Program-made: the position numbers and the translations under genes
In this document: piece after piece, positions 44,454 through 53,364 of the stretch
Numbering within the stretch: position 1 is the stretch's first letter
Layout of the letters: each line of letters starts with the position of its first letter
Notes under the pieces: generated by a model
The model's database searches: none
What the model saw: the letters and a program-made list of their open reading frames with translations, nothing else
Told to the model about the DNA's origin: nothing
From: Eubacteriales bacterium
GTDB taxonomy: Bacteria; Bacillota; Clostridia; Lachnospirales; Lachnospiraceae
Assembly (NCBI GenBank): GCA_030526665.1
Contig: JAUNCI010000008.1
Span: forward strand, 1-62,462
Length of the DNA: 62,462 nucleotides
Direction of reading: 5' to 3'

Positions 44454-47400
44454 ATGCGAAAGAAAAAAATATGGAAGATTCTGATCGGCACTGCTGCAGC
44501 GGCTCAGATAGCAGTGCTCCCGACGCTTTCTATTATAAATAACAATCATGAAGCATATGGACAGGATAATAGTCTGGAAATATATGATAAAGAGGAAGAG
44601 GACTCTGTTTATGAAAATGCTTCCTCAGATGAAGAAAGAAACGAAGACCAAAACGAAGTGCAAGGTGAAGCTGACGGAAGTAATAGCATCGATGGTGATG
44701 TGGCGGTATCGGATTCTTCTGAGGATAATGCTTTAGAAAAAGTGGAAGAGCAGGAAAACGAAAATAGTGAATCTGCGGAAACGAACGAAGAAACGGATGA
44801 AGAGGAACCCCCGGATGAAGAGGAAAAACCGGATGGTTTATCGGTGCATGCACAGATAGAAGTATCTCTGGCAGATGGAACGATCTGTAATCTGGCAGAG
44901 CAGTCTGTTCCTTCAGAATTGGAATGTAACGGGATTTCTCTGCCTGCAGACTATGCGGATGGTGTATTTAAGGTAGCAGTACCGGAAGGAACGGATTCTT
45001 TGCAGATTGCAGCACATCCATCTTTTGATGAAAATGAAACCATTCAAATGCCGTTCTTTTTTTCAGGCTGGAAAGGGTATTTGTGGCAGGACGAAACAGA
45101 ATGGAAATTATATCCGGAGTTTTTGGGAAATGAAGAATATGTGTATGCAACAGATACGTTTGATGCAGAAGTGACAACGTGGCTGGTGGACGAGATAGAC
45201 GGCGCGGCACAAATTTCATTAGAAGATTTTATTATTTCTGAAGACAGCTTTTCACAGGAACAACAGCAGGTATACGGAGAATTGGATTTTGAATCCTTTT
45301 CCTATGCCGAGATATGTATCGGATATTTTGATGAAGACGGGGAACGATATGAAAATTCGATTTTGCTTGTTGAAATTCCATCCGAAAACGCGGGAAAAAA
45401 CACAGTCGATGTCGCTGAAGAACAGGCTGCAGAAACAACAGAAAATCAAACAGAAATCACAGAAGAAGGCACTGTCCTGCAAAATGATGTTCTGCAGGCA
45501 GCTGAAATTCCGGATAATACAAAAGCAAATGAACAGTACCAGAAAACAGGAGAGTATCTGGTAAAAACAGCAAAAGACAAAACGCTGACTGTTAACTCGA
45601 TCGGAGGCGAATGGTCAGTTATCGGATTGGTACGCAGCGGGCAGAATGTAGATCAGAAGGTTTATGAGACCTATTTGAACAATCTGGAACAGGTACTGAA
45701 AAAGAAAAATGGAGTACTGCACAGCAAAAAATATACAGAATATTCCCGTGTTGTACTGGCGTTGACAAGTTTAGGAGAGGATGTAACCGATTTTCGCGGA
45801 TATAATCTGCTCGAGCCGCTTGCAGATTTTGACCAGGTCGTATGGCAGGGAATTAACGGTGCATCCTGGGCGCTGATTGCAATTGATTCTCATAATTATG
45901 AAATTCCTGCTGCAAAAAGCGGGAAAAAGCAGACGACCCGAGAGGCATTGATTAATCACCTGCTGGAAAATGAGAAAAACGGCGGCGGATGGGCGCTCGG
46001 AAGCGGAAATGCCGATGTCGATATCACAGCGATGGTGATTCAGTCGCTTGCACCGTATTATGATTCAAATGATAAAGTGAAAGCTGCTGTTGACAGAGGA
46101 CTGAAAAAACTGAGTACTATGCAGAAAAATAACGGGGATTTCGGTACAACATACGGAGGAAAAACGGAGAACACTTCCGAGAGTTGTTCGCAGGTTCTAG
46201 TTGCCCTCTCTGCATTAAAAATTGATCCTGAAACAGACAGACGATTTATCAAAAACGGAAAAAGTGTTTTAGATGCACTGCTCAGTTACAAAAAAGGTCA
46301 GGGATTTTCGCATGTGGCAGGCGGCGACCAGAATGGTATGGCTACTGAACAGGCATATTATGCGCTTGCATCCTATGAGCGTTTCAAAAACGGAAAAACA
46401 TCATTGTATAATATGAGCGATATTGAGGTACCGGAACCGACGATTACGCCGAGACCGACACCGGATCCATCGAAACCTACAGTTACACCGGAACCAACAG
46501 GTGCGCCAAATCCAACAGGCGGCCCCAAACCAACAGCGGCTCCGAAGCCTACGGTGACGCCCAAACCGACACCTACACAAAAAGCATCCAAAAAACCGAC
46601 AGGAAGTACGAAAACAGTTACATTGACAAATGGAACTTCGTCTGATAACAGCAAAGATGCAAAAAAGAAGGCAACAGATAAAAATGACAAGACAAAAGAA
46701 CTATCTTCGAAAAATATAAACGGTTCTACCGAAGCTGCCGGCAAGTCAAAGCAAAAGAATGAAAAAAAAGCAAATGATTCTCGTGGAACGACTACCGGCG
46801 AAGAAACACTGCTCACATTTAAAGATAGTCCAAATGTTTTGGCACGGAAGTATACAAATAGGGCCAGGAATCTTGCGAAAGCGATGGGAACTCTGTATAT
46901 AGATCAGGGCAATCGAAAAGCACTGTTTGCAGATGAAGATGTGTCAGATCGGAAACTGCTGGAACAGATGAAGCAGATCTGGGATTCTTATGAATTGCTG
47001 ACAGAATCGGAAAAAGAAGCAATCTCTTCACATGCCCGTTTTGAAAACTTCAGCAGCAATATTGAACGTTTAAGAGCGAAAAACCATTATGATGAGGATA
47101 CGACCATCAGTGTTCGGGATAATGAAGAAGCTCAGCTGCCATGGTATGTTCAGTTGAGAGTAGTCCCGGAACTTCCGGACAGTACAATGGAACAGAATCT
47201 GCAAATGATTTTGGGAGAGCAAAGTAAAGTATTACATCTGTGGGATATTCAAATGTATGATCCGATTCAGGACAAATCATGGGAACCACAGGAAATTATT
47301 CATTTACAGATTCCGATGGAACCGATGGGAGACTATGATCAGATTATAGTGGTTCATATCACGCAGGACGGTACATTTGAATTTTTGGACAGTGAATCGC

Positions 47401-47588
47401 AGGGTGAAGTTATTCATACAGATACGGTAGGATTCTCACGATATGCAACAGTTGGTATTCATGGATCAATTGAAAATCTGTTAGAACCGGTGAATACAAA
47501 AAATAATACGCTGTTATGGATCCTTGGCTGTGGAGGTGCAGCGGCGATTCTTCTCATAATTTTAATAGCAGTCAGGAAAAAAATATGA
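44454..47588 (+). CDS. Membrane-anchored alpha-toroid (intrinsic-factor-like) surface protein
   Basis: A 1044-residue protein with a signal peptide (KIWKILIGTAAAAQIAVLPT), an acidic stalk (to about 130) and a beta-rich region. An alpha/alpha-toroid domain follows (about 375-650), with prenyltransferase/squalene-cyclase-type repeats (GASWALIAIDSHNY, NADVDITAMVIQSLAPYYD, SESCSQVLVALSAL, MATEQAYYALASYERF). A Pro-Thr-rich linker (about 665-710), a Lys/Asn-rich part and a C-terminal beta domain come next. It ends in a transmembrane helix with a basic tail (LLWILGCGGAAAILLIILIAV, RKKI), so it is held in the membrane. The toroid is the alpha domain fold of intrinsic factor and transcobalamin, whose beta domain fold is encoded in the gene just upstream. 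Its stop overlaps the EcfT start (ATGA). Confidence 0.85.
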   Translation: MRKKKIWKILIGTAAAAQIAVLPTLSIINNNHEAYGQDNSLEIYDKEEEDSVYENASSDEERNEDQNEVQGEADGSNSIDGDVAVSDSSEDNALEKVEEQENENSESAETNEETDEEEPPDEEEKPDGLSVHAQIEVSLADGTICNLAEQSVPSELECNGISLPADYADGVFKVAVPEGTDSLQIAAHPSFDENETIQMPFFFSGWKGYLWQDETEWKLYPEFLGNEEYVYATDTFDAEVTTWLVDEIDGAAQISLEDFIISEDSFSQEQQQVYGELDFESFSYAEICIGYFDEDGERYENSILLVEIPSENAGKNTVDVAEEQAAETTENQTEITEEGTVLQNDVLQAAEIPDNTKANEQYQKTGEYLVKTAKDKTLTVNSIGGEWSVIGLVRSGQNVDQKVYETYLNNLEQVLKKKNGVLHSKKYTEYSRVVLALTSLGEDVTDFRGYNLLEPLADFDQVVWQGINGASWALIAIDSHNYEIPAAKSGKKQTTREALINHLLENEKNGGGWALGSGNADVDITAMVIQSLAPYYDSNDKVKAAVDRGLKKLSTMQKNNGDFGTTYGGKTENTSESCSQVLVALSALKIDPETDRRFIKNGKSVLDALLSYKKGQGFSHVAGGDQNGMATEQAYYALASYERFKNGKTSLYNMSDIEVPEPTITPRPTPDPSKPTVTPEPTGAPNPTGGPKPTAAPKPTVTPKPTPTQKASKKPTGSTKTVTLTNGTSSDNSKDAKKKATDKNDKTKELSSKNINGSTEAAGKSKQKNEKKANDSRGTTTGEETLLTFKDSPNVLARKYTNRARNLAKAMGTLYIDQGNRKALFADEDVSDRKLLEQMKQIWDSYELLTESEKEAISSHARFENFSSNIERLRAKNHYDEDTTISVRDNEEAQLPWYVQLRVVPELPDSTMEQNLQMILGEQSKVLHLWDIQMYDPIQDKSWEPQEIIHLQIPMEPMGDYDQIIVVHITQDGTFEFLDSESQGEVIHTDTVGFSRYATVGIHGSIENLLEPVNTKNNTLLWILGCGGAAAILLIILIAVRKKI

Positions 47589-48475
47589 CAAATAAAGATT
47601 CATTTACAGAATATCATCCTATCATTAATTTTATGTTTTTTATAGGTGCTATTGTGTGCGGAATGTTTTATATCCACCCTTATTTTGTCGGAGTATCGGT
47701 ATTCTGTGCGGCAGCCTATCTGATTACGGTTCGAGGAACAAAGGCATTTTCGATTCTTGCGGGAATGTGTGGTGTGTTTATTGTTATCTCAATTATCAAC
47801 CCGATTTTTAACACAAACGGAGAACATGTTTTATGCCAACTGTTTGGAAGACCATATACTCTGGAGGCGCTTCTGTATGGTATGACGCTGGCTGGAATGA
47901 TGGTTTCTATCCTTCTCTGGTTTGTTTCGTATCAGACGGTTATGACCAGCGATAAATTCTTGTATTTGTTTGGCGGCTTGTCACCGGCTTTTTCACTTGT
48001 GCTCACGATGATTCTGCGTCTGGTTCCTAATTATCAGAAAAAAATAATGCAGATATCCGAGATACGAAAAAGTATTGGAAAATCAGCCGGAGATGGTACT
48101 TTGAGGCAAAAAACAGAACATGGAATAACAGTATTATCCGTTACCACTACCTGGGCACTGGAGGGCGGTATCGTTATGGCGGATAGTATGCAAAGTCGAG
48201 GGTATGGATGTGGAAAAAGAAGTCGTTTTTCAATATACAGAATGGGAAATGGGGATAAACTGCTTTTGATTCTAATGACATTACTTTTGACAATTACACT
48301 TGTATGCGGTGCAAAAGGGATGGCATCCATAACATTTGCACCGACGATACAAATGCACGGAAGCACTATGGTTCGAATCGGCGGCCTCATTGTATATATG
48401 TTATTTTTAATGCTTCCGACAATGATAAATATAAAGGAGAATGTGACATGGCACATTTTGAGATCAAAGATCTGA
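47585..48475 (+). CDS. ecfT: ECF transporter transmembrane subunit EcfT (first copy)
   Basis: A 296-residue membrane subunit that couples the ATPases to the S component. Helices are seen from about 14 to 115 and 235 to 290, with the long coupling region between. The second coupling motif is ADSMQSRGYG, and RLVPNYQKKIMQISEIRKS is in the coupling helices. The frame opens at 47516, but the ATG at 47585 overlaps the previous stop and gives the N-terminus EYHPIINFMFFIGAIVCG, shared with the second EcfT at 50841-51728. The ATPase gene starts 28 bases before its end, showing tight coupling. Confidence 0.93.
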   Translation: MTNKDSFTEYHPIINFMFFIGAIVCGMFYIHPYFVGVSVFCAAAYLITVRGTKAFSILAGMCGVFIVISIINPIFNTNGEHVLCQLFGRPYTLEALLYGMTLAGMMVSILLWFVSYQTVMTSDKFLYLFGGLSPAFSLVLTMILRLVPNYQKKIMQISEIRKSIGKSAGDGTLRQKTEHGITVLSVTTTWALEGGIVMADSMQSRGYGCGKRSRFSIYRMGNGDKLLLILMTLLLTITLVCGAKGMASITFAPTIQMHGSTMVRIGGLIVYMLFLMLPTMINIKENVTWHILRSKI

Positions 48476-50115
48476 CATTTTCCTATCCTGCAGCGGGTGA
48501 AAAAAAAGCACTGGATCAAGTGAATATCACGATTGAACACGGACAGTATGTAACGGTCTGCGGGCAGAGCGGCAGTGGGAAAACAACACTTTTGAAACAA
48601 TTAAAAAGTGTGTTGGCACCGCATGGGAAAAAAAGTGGAGAAATTCTGTTTGAAGGAACGCGTTTGGAAGAAGTGAATCTTCGAACACAGTCTTCAAAAA
48701 TTGGATATGTTATGCAAAATCCCGATAGTCAGATCGTTACGGATAAAGTCTGGCATGAACTGGCATTTGGCCTGGAAAGTCTTGGAATGGACCAGAAAAC
48801 AATGCGTTTGCGTGTTGCGGAGATGGCTAGTTACTTTGGGATTCAGGACTGGTTTCACCGGAATGTAACCGAGTTGTCCGGCGGCCAGAAACAGCTGCTG
48901 AATCTGGCTTCCATCATGGCGATGCAGCCTTCGGTTCTGATTTTGGATGAACCGACGAGTCAACTGGATCCGATTGCAGCTGCAGATTTTTTGAATACGA
49001 TTCGTAAAATTAATCGAGAATTGCGAACAACGATTATTATTACCGAACATCGTCTGGAGGATATTTTTTACGCTTCGGACAAAGTGATAGTAATGGAAGA
49101 AGGCCGAGTGATTGCGGATGAAGAACCCGGAAAAATCGGAGCTTTTCTAAAAAAGGAAAATCGCCGGATGTTTGCGGCAATGCCTTCACCGGTACAGATT
49201 TTCTATGGAGTAAATGGAACCGGCAACTGTCCGCTGACTGTTCGGGAAGGCGGTGCATGGCTGAGCAGGTATTTTGCCGGGAAAACACCGGAATACACTA
49301 CAGTGGAAGATAAAATTACGATTGATCCGGATGATGTCCAGAAGCCGGCGGTTTTGATGAAAGAAGTATGGTTTCGCTATGAAAAAAATGGAAAAGATGT
49401 TCTGAAGGGAACAACGATTCAGGTACCGGAAAATACATTGTTTGCTATTGTAGGTGGAAACGGAACCGGAAAGAGCACATCGCTGAAAATAATTTGCAAT
49501 ATCTGCAAACCATATCGCGGACATGTATATATTCATGGACAGCGTGTTGATAAAATTAAAGGAGATCGTCTGTTTAAACAAAATGTGGCACTTCTGCCTC
49601 AGGATCCACTGAGTCTTTTTGTAAAAAAGACGGTGAGAGAAGATCTGGAAGAAATGTGTGATCGTAATCTATCAGAAGAAAAAGTCAGAGAGATTGCGAA
49701 ATTATGTGAAATCGAGGAGATTCTTGAACAGCATCCATATGATTTGTCCGGTGGAGAACAGCAAAGAGCAGCATTGGCAAAAATCCTTTTGACAGAGCCA
49801 AAGATTCTACTGCTGGATGAGCCGACGAAGGGACTGGATAATTTCTTTAAAATACAGTTCGGAAAGATTATGAAACGTTTGAAGCAGCAGGGGGCCACCA
49901 TTATTATGGTTTCTCATGATGTTGAATTCTGTGCAAAGTATGCAGATCTTGTAAGTATGTTTTTTGACGGCGGAATTATTACGACCAATACTGCCAATCG
50001 ATTCTTTGCTCAGAATAGTTTCTATACGACTGCGGCCAATCGAATGAGTCGTCATGTTTTTGAAAATGCAGTAACAAATGAGGATGTGATTCAACTATGT
50101 CAGAAAAATCAATAG
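48448..50115 (+). CDS. ECF transporter ATPase, fused EcfA-EcfA'
   Basis: A 555-residue protein with two complete ABC ATPase domains in tandem. The first (about 1-235) has GQSGSGKTTLLKQ, LSGGQKQLLNLASIM and VLILDEPTSQLD. The second (about 300-535) has GGNGTGKSTSLKI, LSGGEQQRAALAK and ILLLDEPTKGLD. Fusion of the two ECF ATPases is common in Firmicutes with dedicated ECF systems. The ATG at 48448 has AAGGAG 8 bases before it; upstream in-frame starts lie inside ecfT. The S-component gene overlaps the 3' end by 19 bases. Confidence 0.95.
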   Translation: MAHFEIKDLTFSYPAAGEKKALDQVNITIEHGQYVTVCGQSGSGKTTLLKQLKSVLAPHGKKSGEILFEGTRLEEVNLRTQSSKIGYVMQNPDSQIVTDKVWHELAFGLESLGMDQKTMRLRVAEMASYFGIQDWFHRNVTELSGGQKQLLNLASIMAMQPSVLILDEPTSQLDPIAAADFLNTIRKINRELRTTIIITEHRLEDIFYASDKVIVMEEGRVIADEEPGKIGAFLKKENRRMFAAMPSPVQIFYGVNGTGNCPLTVREGGAWLSRYFAGKTPEYTTVEDKITIDPDDVQKPAVLMKEVWFRYEKNGKDVLKGTTIQVPENTLFAIVGGNGTGKSTSLKIICNICKPYRGHVYIHGQRVDKIKGDRLFKQNVALLPQDPLSLFVKKTVREDLEEMCDRNLSEEKVREIAKLCEIEEILEQHPYDLSGGEQQRAALAKILLTEPKILLLDEPTKGLDNFFKIQFGKIMKRLKQQGATIIMVSHDVEFCAKYADLVSMFFDGGIITTNTANRFFAQNSFYTTAANRMSRHVFENAVTNEDVIQLCQKNQ

Positions 50116-50837
50116 ATAATACAAAGAAAAAGAACAGTGTACGAAAATGTATCGTATGGATGCTTATTTTAATTCTTGTTCCCGCAACGCTGATCGTATC
50201 ATGGAAATATGGAAATCGTCGCTATTATTTAACCAGTGTTTTGGTAATTGTATATTCCATACTGGCATTTGTAATCAGCTTTGAGTCGAGAAAACCTCAG
50301 GCAAGAGAAATTGTGACAATTGCGGTAATGAGTGCTTTGTCAGTGGCTGCCAGAGCGGCATTTGCGATGGTACCGTTTTTTAAACCAAGTACGGCGATTA
50401 TCATGATCACCGGAATTGCGATGGGACCGGAAGCAGGATTTTTGACAGGGGCAGCATGTGCACTTGTCAGCAATTTTTTGTTTGGACAGGGTCCCTGGAC
50501 CCCATGGCAGATGTTTGCATATGGAATTGCAGGAGTAATTATGGGAGCTTTGGCAAAAACGGGAGTGGTTTCTGAAAAGAAAAAGCTGTTGACATCTGTT
50601 ATCGGTTTCGTCTGTGTGATGCTGATCGTAGGACCGATTCTGGATACCTGTTCTTTATTCACTATGAGTACAGAAATCTCAAAGGTATCGGTGACGGGGA
50701 TATATATGGCCGGAATACCGGTAAACGCAGTTCACAGTGCTGCGACATTTCTGACATTGCTGTTGTTTTGCAGACCTTTGGCAGAAAAATTAGAACGTAT
50801 AAAAATTAAGTATGGAATGATGGATGGAGAACAGTAG
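50097..50837 (+). CDS. ECF transporter substrate-binding S component
   Basis: A 246-residue membrane protein with six or seven helices. The core REIVTIAVMSALSVAARAAF, followed by MVPFFKPSTAIIMITGIAMGPEAGFLTGAACALVSNFLFGQGP and PWQMFAYGIAGVIMGAL, is that of an ECF S component, the part that binds the vitamin. Helix 1 has the small residues (AVMSALSVAARA) that pack against EcfT. An extra N-terminal helix pair (about 17-65) precedes this core. Substrate is not readable from sequence; the riboswitches and the intrinsic-factor-like neighbours point to cobalamin or another corrinoid. It lies between the ATPase and a second EcfT gene. Confidence 0.9.
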   Translation: MSEKSIDNTKKKNSVRKCIVWMLILILVPATLIVSWKYGNRRYYLTSVLVIVYSILAFVISFESRKPQAREIVTIAVMSALSVAARAAFAMVPFFKPSTAIIMITGIAMGPEAGFLTGAACALVSNFLFGQGPWTPWQMFAYGIAGVIMGALAKTGVVSEKKKLLTSVIGFVCVMLIVGPILDTCSLFTMSTEISKVSVTGIYMAGIPVNAVHSAATFLTLLLFCRPLAEKLERIKIKYGMMDGEQ

Positions 50838-50840
50838 AAA

Positions 50841-51728
50841 ATGGGATTTGAAAGTTATCATCCGATGATAAATTTTCTGTATTTTGCAGCAGCAATTATC
50901 TGTGCGATTTGGTTTAACCATCCTGTGTTCGCTGCAATTGCCTGGCTTTGTGCTTTTGTATTTTCAGTGAAGCGAAATGGAATACGAATGCTGGTTGGTA
51001 ATATCTGCCTGCTTGCAGCAGCATTTATATACAGCGGCTGGTATTCCTATTACCATCATTTTGGAGTGACAAAACTAAGAGTGAATTTTATCGGCAATGC
51101 AATCACTTTGGAAGCTGTATTGTATGGATTACAGAGAGGAATTACGGTGATCACGGTTGTAATGATTATGAGCTGTGTGTTTTCTGTGGTGTCTTCTGAT
51201 AAGGTGGTTTATTTATTTGGAAGAATCTCGCCTAAATTATCATTGTTTTTTTCAATTCTGCTGCGAAGCATACCGAAAATCAAAGTTCGGGCCGAAAAGA
51301 TCAGGCTGGCAAGAGCGGGAATCGGCAAAGACATCAGCAGAGGTAATATATGGAAACGAATCGTAAATCTGACTGCTGTTTTTTCAATTCTGATCACCTG
51401 GATCAGTGAAGAGTGGATAGAAAATTCTGCGTCTATGAAAAGCAGAGGATATTCACTGAAAGGAAGAACTGCTTTTTCTATTTATCGATTTGACAATCGT
51501 GACAGATTTGTAGTACTTCTGCTTTTTTTCTGTTATACTACTATTATTATGGCGGCTGCATTGGATCAGACCCATATATATTATTCGCCGGAAATCATAT
51601 GGAACCATATGACATTTATGTCCGGCTTTTTTTATGGCGCTTATGCATTGTTTCTCATGCTGCCGGTAATATTGGAATTATACGGTACATGGAAGCATCA
51701 TAAGGCGGCAAAAGAAGGAGTGGAATGA
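50841..51728 (+). CDS. ECF transporter transmembrane subunit EcfT (second copy)
   Basis: A 295-residue paralogue of the EcfT at 47585-48475. Both start with YHPxINFxxF, and both have an SRGY coupling motif followed by a GRTAFSIYRFD / KRSRFSIYRM segment. Here the coupling motifs are SMKSRGYSLKG and LRSIPKIKVRAEKIRLARAG. Two EcfT genes around one ATPase and one S gene is unusual: a functional heterodimer or two alternative partners are possible. It starts 3 bases after the S-component stop and overlaps the next gene by 4 bases (ATGA). Confidence 0.92.
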   Translation: MGFESYHPMINFLYFAAAIICAIWFNHPVFAAIAWLCAFVFSVKRNGIRMLVGNICLLAAAFIYSGWYSYYHHFGVTKLRVNFIGNAITLEAVLYGLQRGITVITVVMIMSCVFSVVSSDKVVYLFGRISPKLSLFFSILLRSIPKIKVRAEKIRLARAGIGKDISRGNIWKRIVNLTAVFSILITWISEEWIENSASMKSRGYSLKGRTAFSIYRFDNRDRFVVLLLFFCYTTIIMAAALDQTHIYYSPEIIWNHMTFMSGFFYGAYALFLMLPVILELYGTWKHHKAAKEGVE

Positions 51729-52297
51729 CAGATTATATTACAACTTATAGTGGAGTACATTTTTATCCAATGAATCCGGAACCGGAGATGGTTCGTATTC
51801 AGGATATTGCACATGCCCTTTCTATGATTTGCAGAGGAAACGGGCACGTAAAAACGTTCCTGTCAGTCGGACAGCATTGTATTCGATGTGCAAAGGAGGC
51901 GCAAGCCCGGGGAATGTCCGAACGAGTGGTATTGGGATGTTTACTGCATGATGCAGGAGAGGCATATATGTCTGATGTTCCCAGACCATTCAAGCAATAT
52001 CTGCAGGGATATGTTGAAATGGAAGAGAAGCTTCTCAGCATGATTTATATCAAATATCTGGGATCTGATTTGACAGAAGAGGAGCAAAAACTGCTGCGGC
52101 AGGTGGACGATGATGTTTTATATTATGATTTGAAAATTTTATTAAATGAACCGAGCGAAAAAACAGAACCGGAGATGAAAGTTCCATTCACTTATCAATT
52201 TGTTCCGTTTGAACAGATTGAGAAAGAGTATATGGAAATGTTTGAAAAAATACATTATAATATAAATAATAATTCGCAGTCAGGAGGGGAAAAATGA
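51725..52297 (+). CDS. HD-domain phosphohydrolase (YfbR-like)
   Basis: A 190-residue cytoplasmic metal-dependent hydrolase. Visible are ITTYSGVHFYPMNPEPEMV, RIQDIAHALSMICRGNGH (metal His), FLSVGQHCIRCA (metal His), GCLLHDAGEAYMSDVPRPFK (HD and catalytic Glu) and the late Asp in RQVDDDVLYYD. Family members act as 5'-deoxynucleotidases or related phosphohydrolases. Its place in an ECF vitamin operon, with 4-base overlaps on both sides, suggests a role in processing the imported nucleotide-bearing compound (cobalamin has a nucleotide loop). This is inference. Confidence 0.85.
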   Translation: MTDYITTYSGVHFYPMNPEPEMVRIQDIAHALSMICRGNGHVKTFLSVGQHCIRCAKEAQARGMSERVVLGCLLHDAGEAYMSDVPRPFKQYLQGYVEMEEKLLSMIYIKYLGSDLTEEEQKLLRQVDDDVLYYDLKILLNEPSEKTEPEMKVPFTYQFVPFEQIEKEYMEMFEKIHYNINNNSQSGGEK

Positions 52298-53292
52298 AGA
52301 ACAAATTTAGGAATAGAATTCTGATTGGACTGCTGACAGGAACGGTGATTTTCTCCGGATTCGCAAATGTATTTGCCGAGGATGCGGAAATGGACATTGA
52401 AACCATCGAACGTATGCAGAAAGAGGGTACTTTATCAGCACCATCAGAGGAAGGAACTCTATCAGCACCGACAGAAGAGGGGACGTTATCAGCATCTTCA
52501 GAGGAGGGAACTCTTTCACCATCCTCAAAATCAAGCATCTTCAGCGGTGTTCCGGAAACAACAGGAACAGATGAGAAAATGCAGGGACTTATGGAACAGC
52601 TTCAGAATTCTCTGCCAACATCAAACGGAAGCTGGTCCGTTTATGTGTGTGATCTGAAAACCGGATCCGAGGGAAGCATCAATAATCATGCAATGCAGGC
52701 AGCCAGTCTGGTTAAATTGTATATTATGGGTGCTATTTACGAAAATTATGACAATATTATAGCTGCATATGGAAAAGACAACGTGGATACAAACCTGTAT
52801 TATATGATCACAGTCAGTGATAATGATGCTGCAAATACATTGACGACATATCTTGGGGGCGGTGACAGCAGTACCGGTATGGCAATGGTAACCGGTTATG
52901 CCTCATCACATGGATTTGTAAATTCAAGTATGGGAAGACTCCTTTTGCACAGCAATGAATTTGGGGATAACTATACTTCCGTAGATGACTGTGGGCATCT
53001 GTTCCAGGCAATTATGGCCGGAGACTCTGCGGACTATCCGCATGCACAGGATATGTTTAATCTTTTGGCACAGCAGCAGCGCAGAAACAAAATTCCGGCA
53101 CAGCTTTCCGGTGTCAGCGTTGCCAATAAAACAGGCGAACTGGATACCGTTGAGAATGATGCAGGAATTATCTATAATGCGGCAAATGATTTGATTATTG
53201 TATTTATGTCTGAGCAGCTGAATGAAGTAGGAAGTGCACAGAATACGATCGCATCACTGAGCAAAATGATTTATGACTACTATAATTCATAA
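52294..53292 (+). CDS. Exported serine hydrolase (beta-lactamase fold)
   Basis: A 332-residue exported protein. Signal peptide (NRILIGLLTGTVIFSGFANVFA), then four tandem 9-residue repeats of the form EGTLSAPSE and the motif PSSKSSIF, then a class A beta-lactamase-like domain (about 95-332). It has SLVK (Ser138, Lys141), SDN (175-177) and KTG (279-281). The sequence around NGSWSVYVCDLKTG matches GGTWSVYIKELKGG in the larger paralogue at 24220-26436. More likely a cell-wall or ester hydrolase than a resistance enzyme. Last gene of the ECF operon, starting within the HD gene stop (ATGA). No clear terminator was found after it. Confidence 0.85.
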   Translation: MKNKFRNRILIGLLTGTVIFSGFANVFAEDAEMDIETIERMQKEGTLSAPSEEGTLSAPTEEGTLSASSEEGTLSPSSKSSIFSGVPETTGTDEKMQGLMEQLQNSLPTSNGSWSVYVCDLKTGSEGSINNHAMQAASLVKLYIMGAIYENYDNIIAAYGKDNVDTNLYYMITVSDNDAANTLTTYLGGGDSSTGMAMVTGYASSHGFVNSSMGRLLLHSNEFGDNYTSVDDCGHLFQAIMAGDSADYPHAQDMFNLLAQQQRRNKIPAQLSGVSVANKTGELDTVENDAGIIYNAANDLIIVFMSEQLNEVGSAQNTIASLSKMIYDYYNS

Positions 53293-53364
53293 AAACAGCA
53301 TGCAGAACGTGTGAAAAAAAAAGAATTTATATGACATGAAAATTACAATTCTGCAAGATAAATG

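Noticed and set aside
44454-47588. Prenyltransferase or squalene cyclase enzyme
   Set aside because: The toroid repeats are extracellular, lack the DxDD or zinc-site motifs expected of those enzymes, and sit in a transport operon, so a binding role is preferred.
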